A DNA stretch of 64,000 nt from Dipteris shenzhenensis (GCA_047967505.1 CM106539.1), one strand, 5' to 3'. Counted from the first letter of the stretch, positions 44,271 through 55,795 are shown. Numbers and translations: made by a program. Notes: generated from the letters alone by a model not told the origin.

Positions 44271-45980
44271 AATCCAAAGATAAAATAGAAGTCTTAAAAG
44301 ATTTTATTACATACAAAGAGGAAATGCTTCAGAGATTTTCTATTTGTGTGTTTGTGTGTTTAGAATTCATTATCCCCTCAATAATTGAACCATACAATCG
44401 ATACAGTCATAGATTGGCCTTAAACTAAACAATTAAAATATGGAGATTTAAACATTTAAAAGAAATGAGATATAATTTTATTTCGAAGGTATTTCAACCA
44501 AACAAGGTAGGTTTACAAAAGTGTAGAATCTATCCCGGTAGTCCAGGTTTCAAGGTCAGGTTTCACTTACCTGCCACCATCCAAGAAAAATGAGGTATTA
44601 GAATATCATCATTTCAAATGGGTAGATAGGTAATGCCTGTATCCCCTGGCATGTTATTGCTTTACCAAGGAACATAGACAATTGTCTAGATTCACAAGTG
44701 TATTTTTGAAAATACAATAAGAGCATAATGCACAAGTAGCATCACATGTCCCATGAGGGGTATTCCATATCCATAATTGATAGAACTTTCAAATTCTTGT
44801 AAATAAATGAATAACCTACTACAACTAAAGGGAAATTTACCATAATTAATAGAGATAAATTAAAACTAGCCATGGGAACCACCACAAAAAAAAATTATTA
44901 AGGGGGGTGGTCCACACCTTAAATATAGGAATGAGAATCAAGCAAATTAAATTATCAACCTTTTATAAGGAGGGTACTCCTCACCCTTGAAATATTAACC
45001 ACAATTAAATCAAGGGAACAACTATAGAAAAAGCACTAGTAAAATTAAGAAACAAATACTAAGTCTAAAAAAATTTACGAAGGAGAGGGAAATTAATCAA
45101 TAAAGAGGTTAACTAACAACATGTAAACAATGAAGGACAAAAGAAACACTAAAAGGAACACCATAATTACACACTAAATCAAATTATTATCAACTGTACA
45201 CACACATCAATGCATCAAAATAAAGTAACAGGATCAAAGTCCAATAAACATTAAATATATATATATATATATACTTTTCTATATGCAAGAGCAACTTGCA
45301 ACAATTATATATTAGTAGCTAAAGAGCCATTGGTAATGTAGAAGCAATCTTTTCAATAACAATGTTATAATAGAAAATCGAGATACAGCATCATATATAA
45401 GCATATATAAAGGATGAAAGTGTTGAAAAAAGAACATAGATTAAAGGGGAGGGGGCACATTAGAAAGAAACAAGAGGCCAGTAACACATTAAGCAAAAAA
45501 TCAAAGTAGATTCATGAAGGAAAGAAATGAGAGTCTTAGGAAGGCAATACTTAATACAAAGTATAGAAATAGAATGATTAAGAAAGGTAAATATATAAGG
45601 TATAAATATATATATATTTTAAAGACTATCAAAATAGTAGAATAGATGTAATTAAGGAGTAGATTCATTTAATCAAGAGTTGAATCAAGGCACATTAGAC
45701 ATCTCAATATGAATTAAAAATGTCTATATGATTAACCCTAATACATATATCTCCTTAGACCAAGAAAGAATAAATTAAGACAAGCAAGACTATCACTAAA
45801 GGCAATAAGTATGTAATACAAAGCATATTATATATATGTATATATATAAGCATAATTAACACGATTAAAAAAGTATTGTGCAAAAAGAGAAACAAGCTAA
45901 ACTATATACTATTGTCGTTACCGTAATGGCAACCATGGAGCTGTCAAGCAGTGAAAATTAAGAGCATGTGTGTATGCTTG
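43986..45980. other. Copy-B-only segment (gene tail plus AT-rich non-coding)
   Basis: Absent from copy A, which joins GTGGAG directly to TGTGTGTGTGTAGATAAC at 17,473. The first ~280 bp are the tail of the VGHTHEDI gene, so copy A has probably lost this segment by deletion. The rest (44,280-45,980) is very AT-rich with no recognised frame. Confidence 0.7.
45256..45274. repeat. (AT)n microsatellite
   Basis: About nine AT dinucleotides in a very AT-rich stretch. Further short TATATA runs occur near 45,600 and 45,830. Confidence 0.9.
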
Positions 45981-46364
45981 TGTGTGTGTGTAGATAACTA
46001 TCAGTATAGACTGGGCTTAGACTAAATGAGAAGTAGTATAGGACAAGAGAAAAGGCCGCAAAGAGCAAGTGAACTATAAAAAAGCACAGAATGTCAACCT
46101 CATGTAAACATGAAATGTTTACAAAACATTGTGAGTGCGAAGCAGTGATAAATAGATACTCAAATTAACGCCACTACATGCCAAAGTTGCCCTAGCACAA
46201 ATGCGAGTGTTTCCAGTTATCACATGTTTGAGTCGGCACACTTCACCTTTGTTGCCAATACAAGAGCAAAGTCTAAAGGCACACACAGAGTAACCCAGCA
46301 TAAAGCAATGAGAGAAAAGCGCAAGGTAAAGGGATGCCCACAAGCAGTGAAGACAAGGCTATGG

Positions 46365-47993
46365 AAATTTTCCGTCCATCCATTTCATGAGAGATTCATG
46401 AGTTGAGTGTTCATTCAGATTTTGAGAGCATTCTTTGAGAGATTTTTTGCTGAGAGGAAGAAGATATTTCCATTCATGCCTCAAAGATTTGGTGAGAGTA
46501 TGATTCATAAAGAATCCCTACGAGTCTTCTTGTGTGTGAGAGAGAAAGAGTATCTACCTCGAATCTAAGGCAGTCAGCTGTAGCAAAGGCAACACAAAGC
46601 TGCCATAGCCTAATCAGCGACTCTTCCAAGCCATACGAGCTTCCCTCCTACTGCATCAACACAGAAGAAGCCAACAACTCTCTCCTCACAAGCTCCAAGC
46701 TTCTATGCCTTCAATAGAAGCTGCTCCACCCAACGAGCAACTGGCTCTCAGCTAGCTTCCTCAAAGCCCCTCATGACCAACGAGCGGCCTCCACAACAGT
46801 CAGCCCTCTCTCTATCAAAATGAACTCTGGGTGGCAAGGGACCTCCAGAAGCAAAGAAGACTCTCAGATTTCCTCCACGGGCCAATGGGTCGCCTTCATT
46901 GACAGCGACGGCCTCTCACAAAATGGCAGACAGCGCTCTTGGTAGCTCCTTGCACAACGTCTGAAACTCCAGCCTGAATTTGCATGAATGTTCATCAACA
47001 GCCTTCTCATGCGGCCTCCAGCATGGCCCCTACAACAGCGGCTAGCGCTCACACCTCTGTCACGACCTTCTCGTCGCATCACCGGTTGCAAGAAGCTTCA
47101 AAGCTTCCTCATGTTCTAAGGTCCTAACCTTAGGACACGTGGTAGCCTAAGGTAGAGACACATGGCATATAAGCCACTCACCTTGGGTTAGTCTACAAAG
47201 GGCCACGTGGCAGATAAGGTGGTCAAAGCTAACTGTGGTTAGGTTTAGTTGCCTGGGTTAGTTGAGCCATGGTAAAATTTGTGTAAACCTTAGGTTAACC
47301 AAGTGGATTTAAAGGTTGCCACATGGTATAGTGCCACCTAAGCACAGAGCCCCTACTAAGCACAATATGGAATTCTTCATGTGAATACCTGTGCCACATC
47401 ATCAAGGCCCCCTCTTCTTCACAAAAACTTGGACAAGCTATAACTTGCAATCCAAGAAGAATTTGGACACGCTCCAAAAGGAAAAAGTGATCGTCTTTTT
47501 GAGCTCTACGCGTTTGTCAAGTCAGAATCATTGTATGAAATTAGACACTGCCAATATTGATAGAAATCAATTGGTAAGACCTTTGCAACAAATGGAAAAG
47601 CAAAGAATGAATGCACACATCGCTGTCAAAAGCATGCCCAAAGCACAAGTGCATGAGATGACCATAGCACGAAGCATGGCATCCACACATAAAGCATCAA
47701 GGCACATGGAAGAACACAGCATCATGCATGAAGCTACACAAGGAAGAAGATTGTAGATTGAAGAACCAGCAAGTCAACTACGTGGAGTCGTCATCAAGCC
47801 ATGAGCAGAATGACATGAACAACATGTATTGAAAAGCAAAAACCTTGCAAACCTTGCCTATATTTTGTGAATCAAGCCTGACTACCTGAGAGTAGCCATG
47901 TAGGCACCTAGGGGAGGACTTGATCTTGTAACTCATATCTGACCACCTTGCAGTAGCCAAAGGATCATGGCACCAAGGGGAGGTGTTGAGAGT
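46365..47993 (+). mobile_element. Internal region of non-autonomous LTR element 2 (5' truncated)
   Basis: GA-rich leader-like sequence (46,380-46,560), then sequence related to element 1 from 47,110. It ends in AAGGGGAGG, a polypurine tract, immediately before the LTR at 47,994. No gag-pol. The 5' LTR is missing because the element meets the right edge of duplication copy B at 46,364/46,365. Confidence 0.6.
47391..47756 (+). CDS. ORF conserved in the non-autonomous LTR family, long form
   Basis: 121 codons. The N-terminal part SKKNLDTLQKEKVIVFLSST matches a separate frame of element 1 (SKKSLDTLQKGKVIVFLSST at about 3,990-4,050), and the C-terminal part matches 4,067-4,282. Thus element 2 has one continuous frame where element 1 is broken by a stop. 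Basic, low in cysteine, no known domain. It could be a small protein of the element, a captured host exon, or chance. Confidence 0.3.
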   Translation: MPHHQGPLFFTKTWTSYNLQSKKNLDTLQKEKVIVFLSSTRLSSQNHCMKLDTANIDRNQLVRPLQQMEKQRMNAHIAVKSMPKAQVHEMTIARSMASTHKASRHMEEHSIMHEATQGRRL

Positions 47994-48308
47994 TGTGGTG
48001 CCATGAGCACATGTAGAGCAAAGGTATGAGTAAAGGGCAAGTTGCCACATGGCATGGAGGAGATATCCCACATATGAGCAAGCAAATGGATGTAAGTACC
48101 CTCACCTATAAAAGGGAGGTTCATTTGAAGTAATATCAATCAAGCACTTTTCACTATCTCAAGATTCTCTTTATGAGTCCAAGCTAATCTATCTTGGAAC
48201 CTAATTGACTTGAGGTACATGTCATGAGCACTCTCTTCATCATGTCTCCACATAGGTTCCATCCACCTTAGAGTGCTCCATAGATCCTGAGGCACACATG
48301 TTTTGTCA
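47994..48308 (+). repeat. 3' LTR of non-autonomous element 2
   Basis: 315 bp, TGTTGAGAGTTGTGGTGCC to TTTTGTCA, with a TATA-box-like CCTATAAAAGGGAGG near 48,107. Homologous at both ends to the LTR at 2,175-2,551. A polypurine tract precedes it and no primer site follows, so it is a 3' LTR. Confidence 0.75.
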
Positions 48309-48502
48309 GTTGTTACAGCTTGTATACGTAGTAGAGTAGGTCACCATTATGGAAACCATTCGTAGTCATTGGATTCTTTTCCTTTGAATGGTTTATAAAA
48401 ACTTTGAAGGCATTAGTAAGGAAAATTCCAAGATCCAAGGGAAGCATAGCACTAGCCTACTTGTGAGCTAAAAGTTAGAAGGGAGGATGCAAGGATGGAA
48501 AA

Positions 48503-49018
48503 TGCAAATGGCATCGCAGGATGATGGGGGTGTGGGTTTTGGGTTATGCAAAACTGTTGGTATAATCAACATTATTCTCTTTTGTAACTATAACCCTAAG
48601 TCACTGGTATTAACATTGGTATGGACGTTGGTAAATACCAATACATCAGAGGATTTAAGGGGGGATTTGGGGTTTCTGGGAGTTTGGGGATTTGGGGGAG
48701 TTTAGGGGGTTTGATGGGGTTTTAGGGGTTTTGGGTGGGGGCTGGGGAGGTTTGGGAAAATACAAATGGCATCGCAAGACGATGGGGGTGTGGGTTTTGG
48801 GTTCTCCGAAACCGTTGGTATAATTGACATTATTCTCTTTTGTAAGTATAACCCTAAGTCACTGGTATTAATGTTGGTATGGATGTCAGTAAATACCAAT
48901 ACAGCAGAGGATTTAAGGGGGGATTTGAGGGTTTTGGGAGTTTGGGGGTTTGGGGGGTTTTGGGGGAGTTTAGGGGGTTTGGGGGGTTTGATGGGGTTTT
49001 AGGGGTTTTGGGTGGGAG
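48503..49018. repeat. 258-bp tandem duplication
   Basis: CAAATGGCATCGCARGAYGATGGGGGTGTGGGTTTTGGGTT at 48,505 recurs at 48,763. It is followed in each unit by ATAACCCTAAGTCACTGGTATTAA and GAGGATTTAAGGGGGGATTTG. The units differ at scattered sites, and each ends in a G-rich stretch. Confidence 0.85.
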
Positions 49019-49245
49019 CTGGGGAGGTTTGGGGGGTTTGAGGGGATTTAACAGGGGTTTGAGGGGATTTAAGGGGGGGGTTGCGGGTTGGGGGTTTGAG
49101 GGGATTTTGGGGGATTAAGGGGTTTTGGAGTTTACGGTTTAAAGTTTTTTGGGGGGTTTAAGGGAGTTAAGGGTGTTTGGGGGTTTAAGAGGGTTTATGG
49201 GTTTAGGGATTAGGGTTTTGGCGGTTTGAGGGGGTTTTGGGTTGA
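48655..49245 (+). repeat. G-rich TTTAGGGG/TTTGGGG low-complexity tract
   Basis: Runs of GGGG separated by TTT, TTTA and ATTTA, loosely like the plant telomere unit TTTAGGG but irregular. Many closely spaced G-runs could form quadruplexes on this strand. Frames across it are Gly/Phe artefacts. Confidence 0.7.
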
Positions 49246-49261
49246 CCTAAATACCATGTCC

Positions 49262-49862
49262 CAAATACTATGCACAATTCCAAAGATGAAGTGGAAGATG
49301 TTGACAATGGTTGGGATGGATTATGACACCATCCACCCTTACCATAATGATTGTATTAAGTTTTATCATGAGTATGGAGATTTTAATAATTGTCCTTAGT
49401 GTGGGGCACAGTGCTATAGATAGGACTTGCTAGGTGAGAAGATCATAGTAAAGGCCTTGAGACATTTCCCCATCATCCCCAAAATACAATACATGTTCAA
49501 ATACAAGTCCATTGCATAGATGATGATGTGGCATGCTATACACTGGTTTGCCGATGACACTTTGAGGATCCTTGTAGATTGTGCTACTTGGAAGCATATA
49601 GACAACACGTGGTTAGCCTTTGCAAGGGAGCCACACAATTTACATCTTGGTCTCACAATGGACAGCATGAACTGTTTTGAGTTGCGCTCAACATGTTGGT
49701 CGACATGGCCCACTAGTCTTCCCACCCATGGCTAACAATGAAGAAGGGACACCTCATGCTTGTACTACTTGTGCCAGGGAAGTACAATGTCAAGAATATG
49801 GATGTGTACATGGCACACTTGATCGAGGAACTCCAGACCCTATGGTTGGTCATACATGTCTA
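49262..49862 (+). pseudogene. CACTA (En/Spm) transposase remnant, TNPD/Transposase_21-like
   Basis: From 49,307 MVGMDYDTIHPYHNDCIKFY, then FNNCP-stop-CGAQCYR, KALRHFPIIPKIQYMF, MMWHAI, TWLAFAREPHNLHLGLTMD and STWPTSLP. After a frameshift comes LVLLVPGKYNVKNMDVYMA then HLIEELQTLW. These match in order the family blocks IHACPNDCILYRKEY, CPxCGxxRYK, VLRYFPIIPRLQRMF, MxWHA, DPRNVRLGLxxDGFNPF and LLIPGPKxPGNDIDVYLQPLVEEL. Three TAG stops (near 49,399, 49,420 and 49,518) and the frameshift disable it. No CACTA termini flank it closely. Confidence 0.75.
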
Positions 49863-50084
49863 ATGTTTCTGGAGCTCTGAGGTGGACCACATATATTTCC
49901 ATCAAGGGAAAACCCAAGAGCTTTGCATTGTCACTCCATTTTTCAATGGAGGAAGTGTGCACAATATGCTAATGTGTCTCCCACAGTGCTGTGGAACATA
50001 TCTGACATGGGTTAAGTTCGTACAAGGTCCACACAACCAACAGAAAAACCTCACTTTGACTGGAACTCCCCACTCACCAGGTTG

Positions 50085-50595
50085 CAGGCAAGGTTTTTCT
50101 ATTAGCGTGCTTTGTCTATTGCTGCTACTATTGCAATTCTTTGAGAGAAGTCCATGAACACAGATATGCTCACATTGATCCACAAGCAACTAACTACATG
50201 CTAGATTTCACAAGAGATGATGCATCTCTACGAGTAGGGATTATTGATTGGGGAAGAACCCTCCACTAGACTGAAAGCAGATATTTGCAAGACTTGACTT
50301 ATGCTCCTTCAAAGGAATTTCCATGGTTTGTGCAAAAATTGTATGTTAGTCTGAATACACATCCAAATCCCAAGGGTGCATGGGCACCAGAGTCAGATTG
50401 CTTTGCTGATGGTTAGTTGTTTAGAGAAATGGCCAACTTTCTCATAGATGTTGTAGGAGCTCTCAATGACAACTCAGCGAAGGGAGACATGGCAATCAAA
50501 CTCTTGGTTGACTGTGGTAACTCATCTATGCAGGACTCATCCAAAGATGGAGCTACCATGGAAGCAACTGTGACAAAACTACATAGTTTCATGTA
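50085..50595 (+). pseudogene. Unrecognised ~170-codon frame with two TAG stops
   Basis: One frame runs from about 50,085 (KVFLLACFVYCCYYCNSLRE) through ATNYMLDFTRDDASLRVGI, a TAG at 50,267, SRYLQDLTYAPSKEFPWFV, a TAG at 50,413, then REMANFLIDVVGALND to TAA at 50,593. It has no frameshift and protein-like composition. It follows the CACTA transposase remnant and may be part of the same old element, but it does not match the transposase blocks I know. Confidence 0.35.
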
Positions 50596-51062
50596 AACGA
50601 GGATGTGGCAATGCGACCCTAGTGAGGAAATGAAGACGTGTTGTTGAACATAGGCTACATCTTTTTTGAGGTTGAACGATATGACCACAATTTCGATTTC
50701 TAAATTTGTAATGTCTTTGGATTGTACATGTGGATTATTGAAGTTCTTGTAACATGTATCTTCAACACTTGGAAGTATTGTCAGATTGAGATAGATTCAT
50801 GCTCGATTGTAACAATTTGTGAGAGACTATCTTTTTAATTACATCCCTCAATATTAATAAACTTTGAGCATGTTGACAGATCTTCCCCATCCAAACCCTA
50901 CGGGTTTTGAGCCACAAATGGCTCAAGATTGAGGTAGTTGCTGGGATCATCCAAAGTCGCAAGGATAACACAAGAGCCATTTGGATCCTATATATTGATA
51001 ACACAAGATCCATTTGAAGACAAAGAGGTAGTTGAGAGAATCAAGAGATGCCTTGATACCAT

Positions 51063-51466
51063 ATGGGCCTAAGTGGTTGTAGCAAAAGAGAGAAGAGAGA
51101 GAGGGGTACAAGGAATAGTGTTGGGCCTCTGTTCAAAAGGTGACATGTGTAAAAGGCCAAATGGTTGACTTTGGTCTTCATTGTTGTATGCAACCTTTGA
51201 GAAATACAAACTATCTTCTTGCTCATGTGTTGAGATTGAGATTTGCTTGCTCTCCTTGTTCACCTTTTGTGTTTGCCACAATCCCACTTCCCTTTCTTCT
51301 CCTTCTCCATCCTCCTTCCTTCTTCCCTCCCCCTCCCCTCTCTCTCTTCCTCTCACCCCCTTCTTCTTGGTGGAAACCCCATTCCAATGATTAGGTACAT
51401 GAGTGAAGGCTTTACTACACAATGCTCCCACAAGGAGTAGCCAGGGAGGGAGGATCTCTGTCAACA
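51063..51466 (-). repeat. Candidate LTR, minus strand
   Basis: On the minus strand TGTTGACAGAGATCC starts at 51,466 and the stretch ends at CCCA (51,063), followed after TA by TGGTATCAAGGCATC, a poor tRNA-Met primer site with one indel. It contains a C/T-rich segment at 51,280-51,370. No second LTR was found, so this is tentative. Confidence 0.3.
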
Positions 51467-52960
51467 CACCTCAACCATCCCCACGACAGGGTTGCTCATG
51501 CACTTAGGGCTTGTTAGTGGAGAGTAGGATTGGATTGGAAGTGGAAAAAAGTGAAGAAAGAGTGACTTTTGGAGTAGAAAAGCTCACTTTTCAACTTTTT
51601 GTCCATAGAGCCATTTTCATGCATTTGAGCTTGTTTCTTATTGCTTTTTGATGTTTGTTTATACAAGGAGGTAGATAGAATGATTTCTAAGCTTGTTGTA
51701 GTGTCAAATCCAACTAAAAACACTTGAAAATGAAGATTCGAGTGGAATTTTGAAGTGGTTTTGGGTGCTTAATAGTCCAACTTGTAGAAACCGCTCATTT
51801 GTGTGCCAAAAGTTATTGTTTTGTGTTGTTTTTTTATTTGCGGTAGGTAGTTTAGGTCCTTAGCACTCCTCCCATGCACACAAACCTAGAATAGAACTAG
51901 AAAAATCACCAAGACTCATAAGAAGGGAGTCGGCCACACTGTGTGTTCCCAGACAATCCAAACCAACATCATAATCACATTCTTACAAGTGATGGTCATT
52001 GTAGCCTAATGACACTTTTGGATAGCCATCTTGTCTCATTAGTATACTTTTGCAAATACAAGCACCACATGTAATCCAAAAAAAGAAATGGCTCAACCCT
52101 AGGAAAGACTCCCATATTCCAGGCCGGCGGGGGGGCATCACTTCCACCTCTCTTGTGAATGGCAGGGGGCATCACTTTCCCCACTCATTGACCTCTAGGG
52201 ATCTAAACTCTACTGCATACTGAAACATGCATACACAAGCAATTTAAGGAGGTAAGAAGGTCTTACATATCTTCAAGATGAGAAAACCAAAGAACAAAGG
52301 ATTGTTAGTACAAAGTTATGCATGTGCAAGAACATGAGCCTGCCGTAGGTGCATGTGTCTATATTAAAGAATATGTGTATTTGTACATGTGCAAACATGT
52401 GAGTACATCTATAAAACTAGGTGCATGTGTCCATGTTTCCACAAAAACTATAGAAATATGGGATATGAAGGGGGGAAATTAGTTCATAGGATACATTAGA
52501 GAAATTAGTTCATAGGATACATTAGGATACATGTGCTGCTCCTTACAGGCACCTACTGCACCATCTATTTTGCCCTCTAGCTAGTCTCTTGTCAGCCCCA
52601 GATCTGGTATTTTAACTGTTGCAAAAGTCACACATTACTTGCAACCACCTTAAGTCCTGAGGTGTACAACCCACATTGCATTCTATGTGCTGCCCATGTG
52701 GTAACCCCCTCTCTTTGTTTTTCTCTGTGGGTATGCCACCACATGGCAGCCACTATGCTGCCCATGTGGTAGCCATAACCTTAAGCCTCTGGGGGTTCAA
52801 GGATCTCTTGACTTAAATTAGGAAGGAAAATGCCAACTCTAGAAGGGGGAAAACAGAGTTAGAAAGTTTTCATGAGGGGAAAGATTTTTAGTAGATGCCT
52901 AGAATCTTGTTGGACTTTGTCATCCATGACTAGGCAAGTTACCTTTTCTAGCTAGGTGCC
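51467..52960. other. No gene recognised
   Basis: AT-rich with a short direct repeat, TTAGTTCATAGGATACATTAG, at 52,479 and 52,506. No element ends seen. Confidence 0.5.
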
Positions 52961-52961
52961 C

Positions 52962-53110
52962 CAAGCACTCTCCCCAAATTCTTTGCAAATTCTACTCATT
53001 AATTACAGTCCTAAAGCATTCTCCCCACATGCTTTGCAAATTTCATGAATTAATCCCCAAAGCATTCTCCCTAGTGCATGCTTTGCAAATTCTAATAATT
53101 AATTACAATC
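52962..53110. repeat. ~55-bp tandem repeat, three units
   Basis: CATTCTCCCCACATGCTTTGCAAATTTCA and ATTAATTACARTCCT recur three times with small length changes. Confidence 0.65.
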
Positions 53111-54850
53111 CTCGCTGGGCCTCCTAATTCCTTGTTCATCCTTGATGGAACTTACTCACTTATCTCATCCACTTGGGCATGTTTCAATGTGCCAATCACA
53201 TTGGTTATTTATCCTTTGGTCTTCAATCCTCGTCTTTAAATTTGGAGAGGCTAAAATGCCTTGGAGTGCCTTGGAGAGAAAGAGGAAAGCGGGGGAAATG
53301 GAAAAAGAAAAGGCTTATACACTTAGAATTTCAGAGGGGTAGAAATGTATATGATGAAGTGGATTTTTTTCTTAATGTTTTAAAACCTTGGGAAAACGTG
53401 GCTGCAGCCTCCTTTGCATATTTGTGATTTTTTGCGGGTTGACGAAGGTCGTCAAATATGGTTGCACATTCAACTTCTTTGTTCTTTTACTCTTCATGCT
53501 CTTATCTACTCCTGGCAGCTCTGAGCCTTTTAACCTTATCTACTCAGGTATGCAGCTTCATGAAATCGGTAGTGGACTATTTGAAGATTCGTGCTTGCAT
53601 GATTGGGTTTCTCTCATCTCCTATGCACATAGTGCTTGGGTCGTTATAATGGTTGCATGCAATCCAGCAGGGCCGTCCTTTGGTGTAGGTGCCAGGCCTG
53701 TTAGATGTGTGCGTCCTCATGGGAGACTTGGGGTACATGATTGTAATTGGTCCATGCATGTTGGACATTGCATTAGAGCAACAACGGCCATGTGGTATGC
53801 CAGCAAAGCAAGTGTTAGACATGCAGAGTGGTCAGGTGCACAGGTGGCAGAGATGAGTTAGCAAAGATGGCATGGCATGGGGGCACATGTGCCCCACGAG
53901 GTGATACATGGTGGATGGGCCAATGGATCGTAAAGCACGAGGTAGATGGCTAACCAACTGTCACAACGGCCATGAAGACAACGGATCGCATCTAAGAGCT
54001 CCTATTGTTGGGGAACTTTAGTGCAGGACTCGAGGCAGATGCACAGAGAGTACATGGTGGGCGTAGATTGACCCAGGAGCTGACAGCATGGCAAGCGGGA
54101 CGTGGTCGTGTACAATGTACATAAGGGACTGGAGCATGTTGCCCACTCACCCCTTGATGCACGACACATGGCTACATACCAACAATCACTATGGAAGTCG
54201 GATGGCAAGCCAAGGGAGGACCTGTGACCATGATCCAACAAGCAAAAGATCGGATCAATGGCCCTTGACCATCATCATCGATAAAGGCATGCAACACAGA
54301 GGAGAGCAGTTTAGCTAGCGAAGCTGAGTGAAACATGGAATAGAGACGTCGTGGGCTAGTTGCACTTGAGAAGAATTGAGCAAGATGAGATGCCAGGAGA
54401 TAGAGAAGCACCAAAGCTTGTGAACAAGAAGGAACACGGGCCTGTGGGAGTGGCTGATCATGTTGGAGAGGCGACCACATAAGAGCTGTATGTCCAGTGA
54501 GGGGACATAAGGTGTGTGTGTGTGGAGCCAAGAGATTTTGTAACTTGTGGAAGGCTTGGATCTCACATTATTTCTGGACTTCCTTCACTGGTGTTAATCT
54601 CTTGCTTCATCCCAAGTCTCTGTGTCGAAGGAGCGGCTGTTTGCATGGTGTATGCTTTTGAGTGATGAGCCATGGGTTTGTTGTTGTCGACTCATGGATT
54701 TGAGGCTTTGTTTGTCTACTAAGTCAAAGTGTGGTCTTTAGCGAGTCATGTGAGTGGAGAGGGAGGGCGGGGTAAATTCTGTGAGGAAAGCAGTGCCATT
54801 GTGTGGGTGATGAAGGTCTGTGTGCATTTTTCGTTGAGGATAGCCCAAGG
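53111..54850. other. No supported gene
   Basis: A 157-codon plus frame at 53,388-53,861 and several 80-120-codon minus frames exist, but none shows a motif, and the more GC-rich base composition (53,650-54,500) makes open frames likely by chance. Confidence 0.45.
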
Positions 54851-54859
54851 GAGGTAACA

Positions 54860-54930
54860 GTAAAACTAGCCCATGCACAAGCAAGACACTTAACATGCCT
54901 CGAACAACCGGTCCCATGTTTGAGTCCCAT
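54860..54930 (+). repeat. Possible tRNA-derived SINE head (1)
   Basis: ACTAGCCCATGCACAAG resembles an A box and TGTTTGAGTCCCATCC a B box (GGTTCGANNCC), about 45 bp apart. Degraded, with no second copy in the window to confirm. Confidence 0.2.
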
Positions 54931-55084
54931 CCAAATCAAAATCTATAGATGGAACCAAGGAATATTCCCAAAGGTCGAGGCTTGACCTAGGGTGTACTCG
55001 ATGAGCCAACCTTTTGACCGAGATTTGTTTGACCCTAGCATTGTGTGGTAACATTAAAACAAACCGGTGTGCCTTCTAGGTCAA

Positions 55085-55155
55085 TATGTACATGTAGCCC
55101 GTTGCATAGATTTCTTGTGTGTATATCGGGAGGTTGCGGGCTTGATCGTCGTCAG
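55085..55155 (+). repeat. Possible tRNA-derived SINE head (2)
   Basis: TAGCCCGTTGCATAG (A-box-like) is followed by GGGAGGTTGCGGGCTTGATC, close to the common GGGAGGTTGCGGGTTCGATC B-box context. Spacing suits a tRNA-like promoter. No cloverleaf could be confirmed by eye. Confidence 0.25.
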
Positions 55156-55639
55156 GTGGACTATGCGCAACTGGAATTGCGATGAAATAGTTAGGGCTGA
55201 TTTTGTGAGGCACCGGTGGTCGAGCGGCCAATCCTTTTACACCGCATGGAGTCTACATAACCTAAAGGCTAACTCTCGCTATTCTGAGAGGTGGAGAAGA
55301 GTAGTTAAGGGTTGGTTAGTTTTTAAGGTCCCATCGTAGGTCGATGGTTGGTATTTAAAGGGAGGATCTAACGGTTGTGTTTAAACCCTTGGATCTAAGG
55401 CCTGTAGGGAGATCCTGTTGAGATTGGATGGCTGTGAGCAGGCTTTGGGACTTAGTTGTTTTCAAAGGTGAGTTTGGGAGAGTCCAAGGGACGAGACATC
55501 CCAAAGGATCAGAGCTTCAAAGAGAGGGGTGACTTCCATGATTGATCTCATGTAGGATAACACCAAGTTTGAGCCACTAGACTATGAGAGAAAAGAAGGA
55601 GGAAGAAGTTATTATATATTTAAAAAAAGTGAAAACTCA

Positions 55640-55795
55640 AGTGGGAAGGGGGGAAGGGAGGGGAGGAGGGGGGGGGGGGTGTGGAGGGGGGTAGTGGGGT
55701 GGAGGAGGGGGGTGGGGGTGGGTGGAGGGTGGAGGGGGGTGAAGGGGTGGGGGAGCAGGAAAGGGGGGGTGGAGGGGGTGGATGGTGAAAACTTT
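55640..55795 (+). repeat. Very G-rich low-complexity tract
   Basis: (GGGGT/GGAGG)n, including a run of 12-13 consecutive G near 55,667-55,679. Prone to assembly or sequencing error. Confidence 0.9.

Larger units (their letters stand above)
32258..46364. repeat. Large duplication, copy B (direct repeat of 12,518-17,854)
   Basis: Same order as copy A, but with Copia-2 (32,703-38,533 plus one CAAGA) inserted, and with extra stretches at 32,381-32,528, 39,769-40,605 and 43,986-45,980. Removing these brings it to the size of copy A. Left flank is the Copia-1-family fragment; right flank is element 2. The different flanks on both sides show that the unit, not a larger chromosomal block, was copied. 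Confidence 0.9.

Noticed and set aside
48766-49118. Gly/Phe-rich ORFs
   Set aside because: Product of the GGGGTTT low-complexity tract.
51140-51394. Plus-strand ORF with a Ser/Pro/Phe-rich tail as a membrane protein
   Set aside because: The tail is a C/T-rich simple sequence and the region is better read as a candidate minus-strand LTR.
53388-53861. 157-codon plus-strand ORF as a possible gene with an N-terminal hydrophobic stretch
   Set aside because: No domain, no homologous copy, no splice support, and composition consistent with chance in a GC-richer stretch.
54172-54531. 119-codon minus-strand ORF
   Set aside because: Overlaps other frames of similar length in the same GC-richer region and shows no motif.
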